From Clostridium sp. ZS2-4 (GTDB lineage Bacteria > Bacillota > Clostridia > Clostridiales > Clostridiaceae): a stretch of 64,000 nucleotides of DNA. The position numbers and the translations under genes were made by a program. The notes under the pieces are model-generated. The model made no database searches, had not been told where the DNA came from, and was given only the letters and a program-made list of their open reading frames with translations. Location of the stretch: NCBI RefSeq assembly GCF_026719745.1, contig NZ_JAPPRQ010000015.1, positions 147,715 to 211,714 of the forward strand, read 5' to 3'. This document shows, piece after piece, positions 28,192-36,966 of this stretch. Every line of letters begins with the position of its first letter. Position 1 is the stretch's first letter.

Positions 28192-28515
28192 TTATTTCAA
28201 GCCTAATGTAACAAGGGTTTTTAAATCATAAACATGATATTCTATAGGTAAAGAATCAGTGACGATTTTGCCTAAAATTGTTTGGCCTTTTTTTACTTTT
28301 AGTTTTAAACTTTTAAAATCTACATCAGAGAGTGCTACATGACCTTCTATGTGATCTGAACTATTGACAATTAATTCTTGTTTACCAGTTGTTTCACATT
28401 GAAGTGTAATGGTACCTTCATCATTCAATAAGATTTCACCAAGTATATTTTTTTCTTCGCCCATAACTTTACCGTTGAATAGACTTCCATCTTGTAATAA
28501 TAAATACCCCTTCAT
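28192..28515 (-). CDS. Stand-alone protein resembling the CarA N-terminal domain
   Basis: The first 30 residues, MKGYLLLQDGSLFNGKVMG with GEILLN, match the start of the small subunit of carbamoyl phosphate synthase (CarA). A later segment, KIVTDSLPIEYHVYD, is weakly similar to the end of the same domain. The glutaminase domain is absent and the protein is only 107 aa. The start at 28515 is chosen because AGGAGG precedes it; an in-frame start 36 nt upstream has none. A terminator follows, so it is a finished gene rather than a truncation by the assembly. It is not beside any pyrimidine or arginine gene. Function unknown. Confidence 0.65.
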   Translation of the reverse strand: MKGYLLLQDGSLFNGKVMGEEKNILGEILLNDEGTITLQCETTGKQELIVNSSDHIEGHVALSDVDFKSLKLKVKKGQTILGKIVTDSLPIEYHVYDLKTLVTLGLK

Positions 28516-28652
28516 TTTATTACCTCCTGTTATTTTTGTCTCACTGGACAAATTTAATACTTGATAGTAAATAATTATACAAGAACATTAATATTTACTT
28601 TCTAAAAAAAATTATAACATATTTTACTCTTTTTTCAATAAAAAAGATAAAA

Positions 28653-28745
28653 TTAGTAGAGAATCAAAAAGATGGAGTTTGTGATTTCCAAGCTGTTCAA
28701 AGAATAATAGGACGTGCTAATGCTGATACTTTGGGATATGTATAG
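28653..28745 (+). pseudogene. Possible C-terminal remnant of a tyrosine recombinase
   Basis: About 30 codons ending in CDFQAVQRIIGRANADTLGYV and a stop. This resembles the last conserved block of phage-type integrases (AVQxxLGHAxxxTT..Y), with the box II His changed to Arg. No start codon or upstream domain is present. It sits just before a degraded ABC exporter locus. The match is short, so the call is tentative. Confidence 0.35.
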
Positions 28746-28854
28746 AATACATTCTGGTAGTTTTTATTTTATAAAAATATAGATTAGCTAAATGACAGTA
28801 GCTTATTGAAAATATGTAATTAATATTAAATTATGGTAAAATGAGAATGGTTAA

Positions 28855-29512
28855 ATGGAAGATAAATATATAATATGGGGGGATTTTATGCAATTCGAGG
28901 GCTACACTGGAGAAATTAAAATTTTAGGACAGAATATTTCAACAGGAGATGTGGAGTATAAAAGGAAAATAGGATATATTCCTGAAGTAGCAGAAATATA
29001 TGATAATCTTACAGCTAAGGAATATTTAACTTTTATTGGAGAATTATATGGACTTCAGTATGATAAAGTTGATAGAAAGGCAAAAAAGCTTATGGAGCTG
29101 TTTGCTATAGAAGAAGCTTATGAATCAAGAATTTCGTCTTATTCTAAAGGAATGAAGCAAAAAAATTTTAATAATATCAAGCTTGCTGCACAATCCTGAT
29201 ATATTATTTTTAGATGAACCTTTGAGTGGATTAGATGCTAATAGTGTAATGGTATTTAAGGAAATATTATCAGAATTGGCATTGCAGGGGAAAACTATAT
29301 TTTATTCTTCACATATTATGGATGTAGTAGAGAAAATTAGTCATAGAATTATTTTATTAAATGATGGACAAATAGCAGCTGATGGGAGTTTTCAAGAACT
29401 TAAGAATAAATGTAGTGAAGGGTCTTTGGAAGATATTTTCAATCAACTTACAGGATTCAATGAATACAAAAGTATAGCAGAAGATTTTGTATCCGCAGTT
29501 AAAGAGGTGTAG
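28855..29512 (+). pseudogene. ABC exporter ATP-binding protein, truncated and frameshifted
   Basis: The first part starts with GEIKILGQNI and runs to the ABC signature SYSKGMKQK. Everything before this, including the Walker A motif, is missing. At the run of seven A (29159-29165) one extra base shifts the frame; removing it restores KQKILIISSLLHNPD and the Walker B segment ILFLDEPLSGLD in the second part, followed by the H-loop SSHIMD. Without Walker A no ATPase can form even if slippage repaired the frame. It was the partner of the permease remnant that follows. Confidence 0.88.
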
Positions 29513-29516
29513 CAAT

Positions 29517-30409
29517 ATGAAGGAATTTAAAGTTTTAAAATTTCTAGATAAATTTAAAGTTTTATTTGAAAAATTTGGTGTAGATTATGAAATAATGAGA
29601 AAGATTCTTCAAATGAAGTTAGTTATGGATGGAAGAAGAATTCCTACAATTATGAATAAGTCAAATAAAGAAAAAGAAGAGGAGAATAGTTTTTTTAAGT
29701 CATTGGGTTTATACGCTCTTTTTGGATTAATTATAGTGGTTTTAATAATACCAAAAACCAATTTGATTTTTCAAATGAGCTGTGTTTTTGGTATATTGAT
29801 GTTTATGATTATGACAACATTAATCTCAGATTTTTCATCTGTACTTTTAGATGTCAGAGATAAGAATATAATATTTTCAAAGCCCGTTAATAATAAGACT
29901 ATAAATGCAGCAAAGTTTATTCATGTGTTTATTTATATGTTTTCTTTAACTATAATACTGGAGAATTCACGTAATACCTATTATATAATTTTTTCGATAC
30001 TTGCAGCAGCTGTACCTGTAATTTCAATACTGATTTACATTAAGCTTGTTCCTTCCTTTGAGAGAAATTTACAAAAATTAAATGTTAATAGTGGTAAAAC
30101 AGATAAGAGAAAAAAGAAGCTATTTTACAAATTATCTAATGTATTTTGCTCAAACAAACAAGAACAAATATTTTTCAGATTTACTTATTATATGATTAAA
30201 AATGAGAAGAGTTTAAGCTTAAAGTATATCCATCTTTAGGGATGGCATTTATATTTCCATTTTTGTTTATATTCATGGAGCGTGGAGAAGGAAAAGGATT
30301 TAGCGAATGGCTGAGTTATATGGCTGTTATGTTTATAGTTGATATTTTTTTATGGAAGAAGTCCTTTAATATATCATGGGAAAAGGTTGAGAAAAGTTAC
30401 ACAGTGTGA
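29517..30409 (+). pseudogene. ABC exporter permease, internally deleted and frameshifted
   Basis: Starts with GAGGTG and ATG at 29517 and reads as a membrane protein (GLYALFGLIIVVLIIP and later helices). The segment joining FIHVFIYMFSLT to IILENSRNTYYIIFS appears to lack several hundred expected bases. A one-T deletion near 30212 moves the frame so that the ORF stops at 30239, whereas the alternative frame continues KVYPSLGMAFIFPFLFIF to a stop at 30409. With the ATPase remnant upstream, the whole exporter is dead. Confidence 0.8.
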
Positions 30410-30491
30410 TAGTGTAAAAGGAAAAAGAACAAAGGGTTGGAAATTACAAAATTTTATAATTTTCTAGTAAATAAAAAAAAGGGGCGATTTT

Positions 30492-31673
30492 ATGTTTTCT
30501 GAAAAAGTAGTAAACAATTTGAGTAGGTCTTCATGGATAAGGGCAATGTTTGAGGAAGGTGCAAGACTTGTTGAAAAATATGGGGCAGATAAGGTTTATG
30601 ATTATAGTCTTGGCAATCCTTATGCAGAACCTCCAGCAGAGGTGGTTGAGTCATTAAAAAAGCATGTTTTAAGTGATGAAAAAGGATTACATAGATATAT
30701 GAATAATGCTGGTTTTACAGAAGTCCGTGAAAAAGTTGCAAAATCTTTAGAAAAGGAAAGTGGAGTTGAACTTTCCAGTGAAAATATAATAATGACAGTT
30801 GGTGCTGCAGGAGGTTTGAATGTTGTTTTAAAAGCACTGCTTAATCATGGAGAAGAAGTTATTGTATTTGCACCTTATTTTGTGGAATATAATTTTTATA
30901 CAGACAACCATGGTGGAAAAATAGTAGTAGTTCCTTCTGATACTTCAACTTTTGAACCAGATTTGAATGCACTGGAAGAAAGCATTACACCAAACACAAA
31001 AGCAATGATTATTAATACTCCTAATAATCCAACTGGAGTTGTGTATAGTGAAGAAAAGTTAAAACATATTGCAGAAGTTATTTCAAGAAAAGAAAAGGAA
31101 TATGGTACAACAATATTTGTAATTTCAGATCAGCCTTATAGTGAAATAATTTACGATAACGTTAAGCTTCCAAGTATACTTTCTACTTTTAATAACTCTA
31201 TTATTGTAAATTCATTTAGTAAGTCACTAGGGCTTGCAGGAGAAAGAATAGGGTATATTGCAGCAAGCAGTAGAATTAATGATATAAATATATTTATGAA
31301 TGCTTTAAGTTTTTGCAATCGTACTTTAGGATTTGTAAATGCGCCTGCATTATTTCAAAAAGTTGTTGGAGATGCAATTGATGCTAAAGTAGATATTGAA
31401 GAATATAAGATTAGAAGGGATTTTTTATATGAAAATCTTACAAGACTTGGATTTGAATGTGTAAAGCCGCAAGGAGCCTTTTATCTTTTCCCTAAAGCTC
31501 TTATTGATGATGATGTAGAATTTGCGAAGAGGGCAATAAAATACAATTTGCTTCTGGTACCTGGCAGTGGATTTGGATGTCCAGGATATTTTAGAATGTC
31601 CTACTGTGTAGATTTTGATATGATTAAAAACTCTATTTCTGCTTTTGAAAATTTGGTTAAAGAATTTAAATAA
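30492..31673 (+). CDS. PLP-dependent aminotransferase, class I/II
   Basis: Fold type I aminotransferase of the AspAT-like group, 393 aa. Seen: GNPYAEPP, TVGAAGGLNVVLKAL (cofactor phosphate loop), INTPNNPTGVVYS, ISDQPYSEIIYDN, the Schiff-base lysine in NSFSKSLGLAGERIGYIA, and the C-terminal substrate-carboxylate Arg in GYFRMSYCVD. GGGG precedes the ATG. It is monocistronic. The amino acid substrate is not evident; a broad aspartate/aromatic aminotransferase is most likely. Confidence 0.9.
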   Translation: MFSEKVVNNLSRSSWIRAMFEEGARLVEKYGADKVYDYSLGNPYAEPPAEVVESLKKHVLSDEKGLHRYMNNAGFTEVREKVAKSLEKESGVELSSENIIMTVGAAGGLNVVLKALLNHGEEVIVFAPYFVEYNFYTDNHGGKIVVVPSDTSTFEPDLNALEESITPNTKAMIINTPNNPTGVVYSEEKLKHIAEVISRKEKEYGTTIFVISDQPYSEIIYDNVKLPSILSTFNNSIIVNSFSKSLGLAGERIGYIAASSRINDINIFMNALSFCNRTLGFVNAPALFQKVVGDAIDAKVDIEEYKIRRDFLYENLTRLGFECVKPQGAFYLFPKALIDDDVEFAKRAIKYNLLLVPGSGFGCPGYFRMSYCVDFDMIKNSISAFENLVKEFK

Positions 31674-31756
31674 ACAACTAAAATTATAATGGAAACAAAC
31701 ATTCTAGTATATGTTTATTAATTACAATAATTTTATATTAAAAAAGACTACCGCAC

Positions 31757-31785
31757 TTGACACGTAGAATAAGATTGATTAAAAT
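31757..31785 (+). promoter_or_regulatory. Sigma-A promoter of the add transcript
   Basis: TTGACA (31757-31762), 17-bp spacer, TAAAAT (31780-31785), about 25 bp before the riboswitch aptamer. Confidence 0.75.
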
Positions 31786-31810
31786 AATATAAAAAGTTAT
31801 TTAAGATTAA

Positions 31811-31920
31811 CTTCGTATAACCCCAATAATATGGTTTGGGGGTGTCTACCAGGGACCAATAATTCCTGATTACGAAGAAAATACATTTATGTGTATTTTC
31901 TTTGTAGTCAGGATTTTTTT
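31811..31920 (+). ncRNA. Adenine riboswitch with terminator expression platform
   Basis: Purine aptamer at 31811-31877: P1 strands CTTCGTA and TACGAAG, L2 AATAATATGG, J2/3 TGTCTACC, and P3 AGGGA/TTCCT. The specificity base in J3/1 (position 74 in xpt numbering) is U in CTGATTACG, which pairs with adenine rather than guanine. Bases 31864-31885 of the aptamer can instead pair with 31892-31913 to form a long terminator followed by seven T. Adenine binding should hold P1 and prevent termination, giving an ON switch, as for add genes of Vibrio vulnificus and C. perfringens. Confidence 0.95.
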
Positions 31921-31965
31921 ATTTAAATAGAATATAAAATAGTGTGTAAAGAGGAGGTTATTATC

Positions 31966-32961
31966 ATGAATTTATCAACTTTACCTAAAATCGAATTACA
32001 CTGCCATTTAGATGGCAGCGTCAGACCTGAAACAATCATTGATATAGCAGTAAATGAAAACATCAGTATTCCAACTTATGATATTGAACAAATAAAAAAT
32101 ATGTTAATTGCACCAGAGGAATGTAAATCATTAGATGAATATCTGGAAAGATTTATTATGCCATTATCGGTAATGCAGTCAAAGGAGAGTCTTAGAAGAA
32201 TAGCTTATGAACTTCTTGAGGATGCGGCAGAGGAAAATGTAAAATACATTGAAGTGAGATTTGCTCCGCTGCTTCACATTGAAAAAGGATTAAGCATTGA
32301 AGAAGTAATTGAAAGTGTGTTAAAAGGAATTAAAGAAGCAGAAGAGAACTTTGATATCAAAGGAAATCTAATACTTTCATGTTTAAGAAATATGCCTGCT
32401 GAAACTGCTTTTGATGTGGTTGAAAAGGGGAAAAAATTCCTTGGAAAAGGAGTTGTAGCAGTAGATTTAGCTTCAAGTGAAGATGAAGGGTTTTGTGCAA
32501 GATTTATAGAACCTATTGCATTGGCAAGAAAATATGGATATAGAGTAACTATTCATGCTGGTGAAACTGGAATAGGTAAAAATGTTCTTGAAGCAGTTGA
32601 ACTTCTAGGTGCTGAGAGAATAGGGCATGGAGTATATATCAAGAACTGTGATGAAGCATATAAGGTTGTAAAGAATAAAGGAATTGCTCTGGAAATGTGC
32701 CCTAAAAGTAATGTTCAAACTAAAGCAGTAGGCAGTTTAAGAGAACATCCAATTTATGATTTTCATAGGGCTGGAATCAAAGTAACAATTAATACGGACA
32801 ATAGAACGGTATCAGATACAACTATGAGCAATGAATGCAGTATAGTATCTGAAGAGTTTGATATTACCTATGAAGACTATAAACAGATTTACTATAACAG
32901 TGTAGAGGCATCTTTTGCTGATGAGGAAACAAAGGAAAAATTAAGAAAATATTTTCAGTAG
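31966..32961 (+). CDS. add: Adenosine deaminase
   Basis: Deaminates adenosine to inosine in purine salvage. Zinc ligands: HCHLDGS near the N-terminus (His12, His14), the His in TIHAGET with the catalytic Glu region, GHGVYI, and the metal-binding Asp pair in TINTDN. Length 331 aa is typical. The ATG at 31966 follows AGGAGG; an upstream in-frame GTG at 31942 is inside the ribosome-site region and rejected. Controlled by the adenine riboswitch directly upstream, which fits the enzyme's role when adenine compounds are plentiful. Confidence 0.94.
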   Translation: MNLSTLPKIELHCHLDGSVRPETIIDIAVNENISIPTYDIEQIKNMLIAPEECKSLDEYLERFIMPLSVMQSKESLRRIAYELLEDAAEENVKYIEVRFAPLLHIEKGLSIEEVIESVLKGIKEAEENFDIKGNLILSCLRNMPAETAFDVVEKGKKFLGKGVVAVDLASSEDEGFCARFIEPIALARKYGYRVTIHAGETGIGKNVLEAVELLGAERIGHGVYIKNCDEAYKVVKNKGIALEMCPKSNVQTKAVGSLREHPIYDFHRAGIKVTINTDNRTVSDTTMSNECSIVSEEFDITYEDYKQIYYNSVEASFADEETKEKLRKYFQ

Positions 32962-32976
32962 TAAAGTTATTTAAAG

Positions 32977-33020
32977 AAAAATAGCCAATAGAAAAATTGA
33001 AAGTTCTATTGGCTATTTTT
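32977..33020. terminator. Bidirectional intrinsic terminator
   Basis: Perfect 17-bp arms (AAAAATAGCCAATAGAA and complement) with a 10-nt loop between the convergent add and BCCT genes. Confidence 0.85.
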
Positions 33021-33037
33021 CTCTATATAAAATTATT

Positions 33038-34729
33038 TTAAACAGATGTTTCAGGAGCTTGTGAAGGGTATTCTATAACCGGTTCAGAAGCATGTTCAGC
33101 AGCCGGTTTGGAAGTATATTCTACAACTTTTTTATATCGTTTTATATCTTTAAGTTTTTTCTGTTTTGTATAAGAGTGTTTTATGCTGTCTATAAGTAAT
33201 ATAGACATAACTACAAGTATAATTGCAAATGGGAGTCCTGCAGTGATTACAGCCGTTTGTAATGCTAAAAGTGCTTTTTCGCCACCAATTAACAGCAATA
33301 CTGCAGCTACAAATCCTTCCATTAAAGCCCAAAATACTCTTTGAGGTATTGGAGAATCTAGTTTTCCACCAGAGGTAAGATTATCTACAACTAGGGAACC
33401 AGAGTCACTTGATGTAACAAAGAATGAAACAACTAATATTGTACCTAAAGTTGATAAGATAACTTTTATAATACCCGACAATATAGGTATATTTAAGTGG
33501 TTTATCATTTCAAATAAGGCTACTGGAAGATTGTTTTGTACTACTTCAAATAATTTTCCACCAAGTGCATTATTTATATATATAGCACTGCCACCAAATA
33601 CTGATAACCATATAAAAGATAAAATAGAAGGAACAATTAATACTGCCAATACGAACTCTCTAATTGTTCTTCCTTTAGATACTCTTGCAATGAACATTCC
33701 AACAAATGGAGACCAAGATATCCACCATGCAAGATAAAATACAGACCAACTGCCTTGCCAAGAAGTATCTTTGATTGATATGAAAAAGGAAGATTTAATA
33801 AAATTATTTAAGTAAAGCCCTAATGAATTAGAAAATGTTTTAAATATATATGATGTTGGGCCAAGAATAAAGATAGCAAACATAAATACAAAAGCAATTT
33901 TTATATTTAATTCAGAGAGTATCTTAACTCCTTTATCTAGTCCGGAAACAACAGACCAAGTTGCCATCAAAGTAATAACAGCAATTAATACAACCTGTAC
34001 TTTAACATCAAAATTTATACCTAATAAAAAGTTTAAACCGCTGTTAATTTGCTGTACTCCAAGACCTAATGAAGTAGCTAATCCGAATAAACATGACACA
34101 ACAGCAAGTACATCTATGATATCGCCTATAACTCCAAAAATTTTGTCTTTTAATAGTGGGTAAAACACTGATCTTAAAGAAAGTGGTAAGTTTTTATTGT
34201 AAGCGAAAAATGCTAGAGCTAAAGATATCAATGCATAGATTCCCCAAGGGTGCAGTCCCCAATGAAAAAAAGTAGTTGCCATAGCTGATGTAGCTGTGTT
34301 TGAACTCAGGAAAATTGGAGGCTTGTTCACAGAATGATACAAAGGTTCTCCTACTGACCAGAACATTAATCCAATTCCCATGCCAGCAGATATCAACATT
34401 GAATACCATGAAAAATTTGAAAAATCAGGTTTAGCATTAAGTCCTCCAATTCTTACATCACCTAATTTTGAAAATGCCAGTAACAAGCAAACTAAAATAA
34501 AAAAGTTGCTAGACAATATAAAAAGCCAATCACCTTTAGAAATAATTGCGTTTTTAACGCTCTCAAAAACTCTATTTGCATTTTCTAAATCATGAAGTGC
34601 ATACCCTGAAAAAGCCAATATGATTAGTCCAGCAACAATAGATACAACTGGATTCATATCTAAGCCAAATTTAGTAAAATTTCTGCTATATAATTTTTCT
34701 TCTAATTGTTTACTAATATCGTTATCCAT
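33038..34729 (-). CDS. BCCT-family transporter (betaine/choline/carnitine)
   Basis: Sodium- or proton-coupled importer of compatible solutes such as glycine betaine, with twelve predicted helices. Seen: the substrate-cation loop GMGIGLMFWSVGEPLYH in helix 3, HWGLHPWGIYALI, and the Trp-rich helix 8 region FYLAWWISWSPFVGMFIARVSKGRTIREF that forms the trimethylammonium site. A charged C-terminal tail of about 50 residues with repeated EYxSxP pieces is like the osmosensing tails of this family, but not diagnostic. ATG 34729 follows AGAGAGG; an in-frame start 36 nt upstream lacks one. A long leader with a terminator precedes it. Confidence 0.92.
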   Translation of the reverse strand: MDNDISKQLEEKLYSRNFTKFGLDMNPVVSIVAGLIILAFSGYALHDLENANRVFESVKNAIISKGDWLFILSSNFFILVCLLLAFSKLGDVRIGGLNAKPDFSNFSWYSMLISAGMGIGLMFWSVGEPLYHSVNKPPIFLSSNTATSAMATTFFHWGLHPWGIYALISLALAFFAYNKNLPLSLRSVFYPLLKDKIFGVIGDIIDVLAVVSCLFGLATSLGLGVQQINSGLNFLLGINFDVKVQVVLIAVITLMATWSVVSGLDKGVKILSELNIKIAFVFMFAIFILGPTSYIFKTFSNSLGLYLNNFIKSSFFISIKDTSWQGSWSVFYLAWWISWSPFVGMFIARVSKGRTIREFVLAVLIVPSILSFIWLSVFGGSAIYINNALGGKLFEVVQNNLPVALFEMINHLNIPILSGIIKVILSTLGTILVVSFFVTSSDSGSLVVDNLTSGGKLDSPIPQRVFWALMEGFVAAVLLLIGGEKALLALQTAVITAGLPFAIILVVMSILLIDSIKHSYTKQKKLKDIKRYKKVVEYTSKPAAEHASEPVIEYPSQAPETSV

Positions 34730-35137
34730 ATAAAAACCTCTCTTTCTATTTATTTTATATAACAAAAAGCACTCTAATTCTATGTTTAAACATAGAATTA
34801 GAGTGCCTAAGTTTCGCCAAAAAAATGACTCGCTTTATACCACAAAACATAGTATAGTTTAGACCCTCTTGGACCTAAACAGACCACAGTTCTATAAAAA
34901 AATATTTTTCAACAATAGTCTCACTATATAATAGCCAGTTTACTTAAATCTGTAAAAATACATATTTAAGCTCACAAGCCGAGCTACTACTAAAGCCTAC
35001 TTCATATATATATATATATATTAAAAATAAAATAGTCTATATAATTTCTTTTGAAAAATAAGATAATTAATTAAAATTAAAAAGAAAATAAGAATTTATT
35101 TAAAGAAAAAACAATGTAAAATAGAATAACAAACTCC
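34730..35137 (-). ncRNA. Unrecognised structured leader of the BCCT gene (candidate riboswitch/attenuator)
   Basis: From the predicted start near 35137 to the ATG is about 408 nt. Within it, minus-strand hairpins can form at 34969-34985 (AGCTC/GAGCT), 34943-34970 (CTTAAAT/ATTTAAG), 34915-34927 (ATAGT/ACTAT) and 34857-34880 (GTTTAGGTCC/GGGTCTAAAC, ten pairs, AAGA loop). An intrinsic terminator at 34769-34806 follows. An upstream CTATGTTT (34845-34852) could pair with the terminator's 3' arm, giving two exclusive folds. It does not match the purine, SAM, lysine, glycine, T-box, c-di-GMP or c-di-AMP patterns I know. Confidence 0.5.
34769..34806 (-). terminator. Leader terminator just before the BCCT ribosome site
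   Basis: A perfect 38-bp palindrome (arm GCACTCTAATTCTATGTTT) followed on the minus strand by CTTTTTGTT. It ends 40 nt before the BCCT start codon, so it must be bypassed for expression. Confidence 0.85.
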
Positions 35138-35143
35138 TCAACG

Positions 35144-35172
35144 ATTGTAACATGGAAAATTTAAAAAGTCAA
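35144..35172 (-). promoter_or_regulatory. Sigma-A promoter of the BCCT leader
   Basis: On the minus strand TTGACT (35167-35172), 17-bp spacer, TACAAT (35144-35149). Confidence 0.7.
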
Positions 35173-35305
35173 TTGAAAAATATAAAATTCACATTCTTAA
35201 TTAAAAAAGTAGATTACATAATGGAAACTAGGCGTTATTAGATGTATAATTAATAGGATTTTTGATATAATGGAAAAATGAATAACTAAAGAATGAGGTA
35301 AAAGT

Positions 35306-36190
35306 ATGAAACACTTATTTATTATCAATCCAAAGGCTGGAAAAGGAAAAACGTTGGAAATTATACCTAAAATCAAGAAAATATTTAAAGAAATAAAAGA
35401 GGAGTTCATTATTGAGATAACTGAAAGGCCAGGACATGCTACTGAATTAGTTAGAAATTATGTAAAGAAAGAAAGTTATAGAGTTTACGCAGTTGGAGGA
35501 GATGGAACTCTAAATGAAGTTTTAAATGGCATGGTAAATAGTGGGAGTTGCCTTGGCGTTATACCTAATGGCAGTGGAAATGATTTTGTTAGAAGTATAT
35601 ATGAAAAAACAGTGTTTGAGAATATATTAAAAAATACTATACTTGGAGAAACGAAGGAAATAGATTTGGTAGAGATTAATAATAGATGTTTTATAAATAT
35701 TTCTTCAATAGGCATAGATGCAGAAGTAACATATAATGCTAGAAAATTAAAACGCCTTCCGTTTATTTCAGGAGGATTGGCATATATATTAAGCGTCTTT
35801 ATTACAATATTCAAATACAAATGCAGGTATATTCAATTAAAAATAGATGACAAAGAAATAGAATCAACTATAACTTTATTAACACTGGCAAATGGAAAAT
35901 ATTATGGTGGTGGTATGAAAGTAGCTCCATATGCAGATTTGCAGGATGGTATTCTTGATTTATGTATTATTGATAAATTAAGCAGAATTAGAATGTTAAC
36001 ATTATTTCCAAAGCTTATTAAAGGAAAACATGAGGAGATTAAAGAGGTTTCTTTTCATAAAGGTAGGAAAATAACTTTAGCGGCAGAAGAAGAAATTGCT
36101 GTAAATATTGATGGAGAAATAATAAAATCTCAGCAAATACAGTGTAATATAATTCCTAAAGGTATAAACGTTATTATTCCACAAACATAG
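35306..36190 (+). CDS. Diacylglycerol/lipid kinase (YegS/BmrU/DgkB family)
   Basis: Phosphorylates diacylglycerol or related lipids with ATP. Seen: FIINPKAGKGK at the start, the nucleotide loop VGGDGTLNEVLNG, IPNGSGNDFVRS, and the C-terminal domain segment GGGMKVAPYADLQDGILDLCII, all standard for the DAGK catalytic family. 294 aa. GAGG precedes the ATG. It is followed after 38 nt by a PlsC-type acyltransferase in the same direction, so the pair may recycle diacylglycerol to phosphatidic acid. Confidence 0.92.
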   Translation: MKHLFIINPKAGKGKTLEIIPKIKKIFKEIKEEFIIEITERPGHATELVRNYVKKESYRVYAVGGDGTLNEVLNGMVNSGSCLGVIPNGSGNDFVRSIYEKTVFENILKNTILGETKEIDLVEINNRCFINISSIGIDAEVTYNARKLKRLPFISGGLAYILSVFITIFKYKCRYIQLKIDDKEIESTITLLTLANGKYYGGGMKVAPYADLQDGILDLCIIDKLSRIRMLTLFPKLIKGKHEEIKEVSFHKGRKITLAAEEEIAVNIDGEIIKSQQIQCNIIPKGINVIIPQT

Positions 36191-36228
36191 TAAAGACAGA
36201 ATATTAAGGACAAAAGGAGAATTAAAAA

Positions 36229-36939
36229 ATGATTAAATTGTTATGGTATATTTATTTTGCAATGTATCTTTTATTAAACAGCATAACAGGAGAAATAAAA
36301 TTATTTTTCTTAAGAAAGAAATCAATTAAACTGGCTGATGAATATGTACATGAAAAGGTTAAAAAGATATCGGATCATGTTTTAAAAAAATCTAAAACAA
36401 AAACTAATGTATTAGGATTGGAAAATATTCCGGATGAGCCTTGTGTTTTCATATGTAATCATCAGGCAATTTTTGATGGTTTTCTTTTAACTTCAAATAT
36501 AAACAGACTTACAGGGTTTATCGCAAAAAAAGAGATAAAAAAGATTCCACTGGTTCGAAGTTGGTTAAGTGCAATGCATACTATATATATCGATAGAAAA
36601 AATATTAGAGAAGGTGTAAAAGCTATCAATGAAGGGGTAGAAAACCTGAAAAATGGATATTCTATGATTATATTTCCAGAGGGAACAAGAAGTTTAAAAT
36701 CAGAAATGGCAGAATTTAAAAGGGGAAGTATGAAACTGGCTCTTAAAGCAAACGTACCTATAGTTCCTGTTACTATTGATGGTACGTATAAAGTTTTAGA
36801 AGTAGGTAATAAAGTGCAAGGGCATAGTGTGAAAATGATAGTTCACAAACCGATATATTTGGAAACACTATCTGAGTCAGAAAAAAAGAACTTGTCAAAA
36901 ATTACTCATGATATAATTGAAAATGCATTGCTAGGGTAA
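36229..36939 (+). CDS. 1-acyl-sn-glycerol-3-phosphate acyltransferase (PlsC type)
   Basis: Acylates lysophosphatidic acid to phosphatidic acid. The HX4D catalytic motif is NHQAIFD (His78, Asp83) and the glycerophosphate-binding motif is FPEGTRSL; VPVTIDGTY follows as in PlsC enzymes. A hydrophobic N-terminal segment anchors it to the membrane. 236 aa, AAAGGAGA before the ATG. Probably co-transcribed with the upstream lipid kinase. Its last codons form the left arm of the terminator. Confidence 0.91.
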   Translation: MIKLLWYIYFAMYLLLNSITGEIKLFFLRKKSIKLADEYVHEKVKKISDHVLKKSKTKTNVLGLENIPDEPCVFICNHQAIFDGFLLTSNINRLTGFIAKKEIKKIPLVRSWLSAMHTIYIDRKNIREGVKAINEGVENLKNGYSMIIFPEGTRSLKSEMAEFKRGSMKLALKANVPIVPVTIDGTYKVLEVGNKVQGHSVKMIVHKPIYLETLSESEKKNLSKITHDIIENALLG

Positions 36940-36966
36940 GTTAACTACTCTGGCAATGCATTTTTA
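36925..36966. terminator. Terminator overlapping the plsC stop
   Basis: Arms GCATTGCTAGGGTA and TACTCTGGCAATGC (two wobble or mismatched positions) followed by ATTTTTATT. The left arm includes coding bases of the acyltransferase. It can also serve the convergent hydrolase gene. Confidence 0.75.

Noticed and set aside
29159..29165. Poly-A slippage as phase variation of the ABC ATPase
   Set aside because: The Walker A region is also absent and the permease has its own lesions, so restoring this frame would not give a working transporter.
34980..35035. TA-dinucleotide run (ATATATAT...) as a functional repeat
   Set aside because: Only about ten TA units inside an AT-rich leader; expected by composition and not distinct enough to call.
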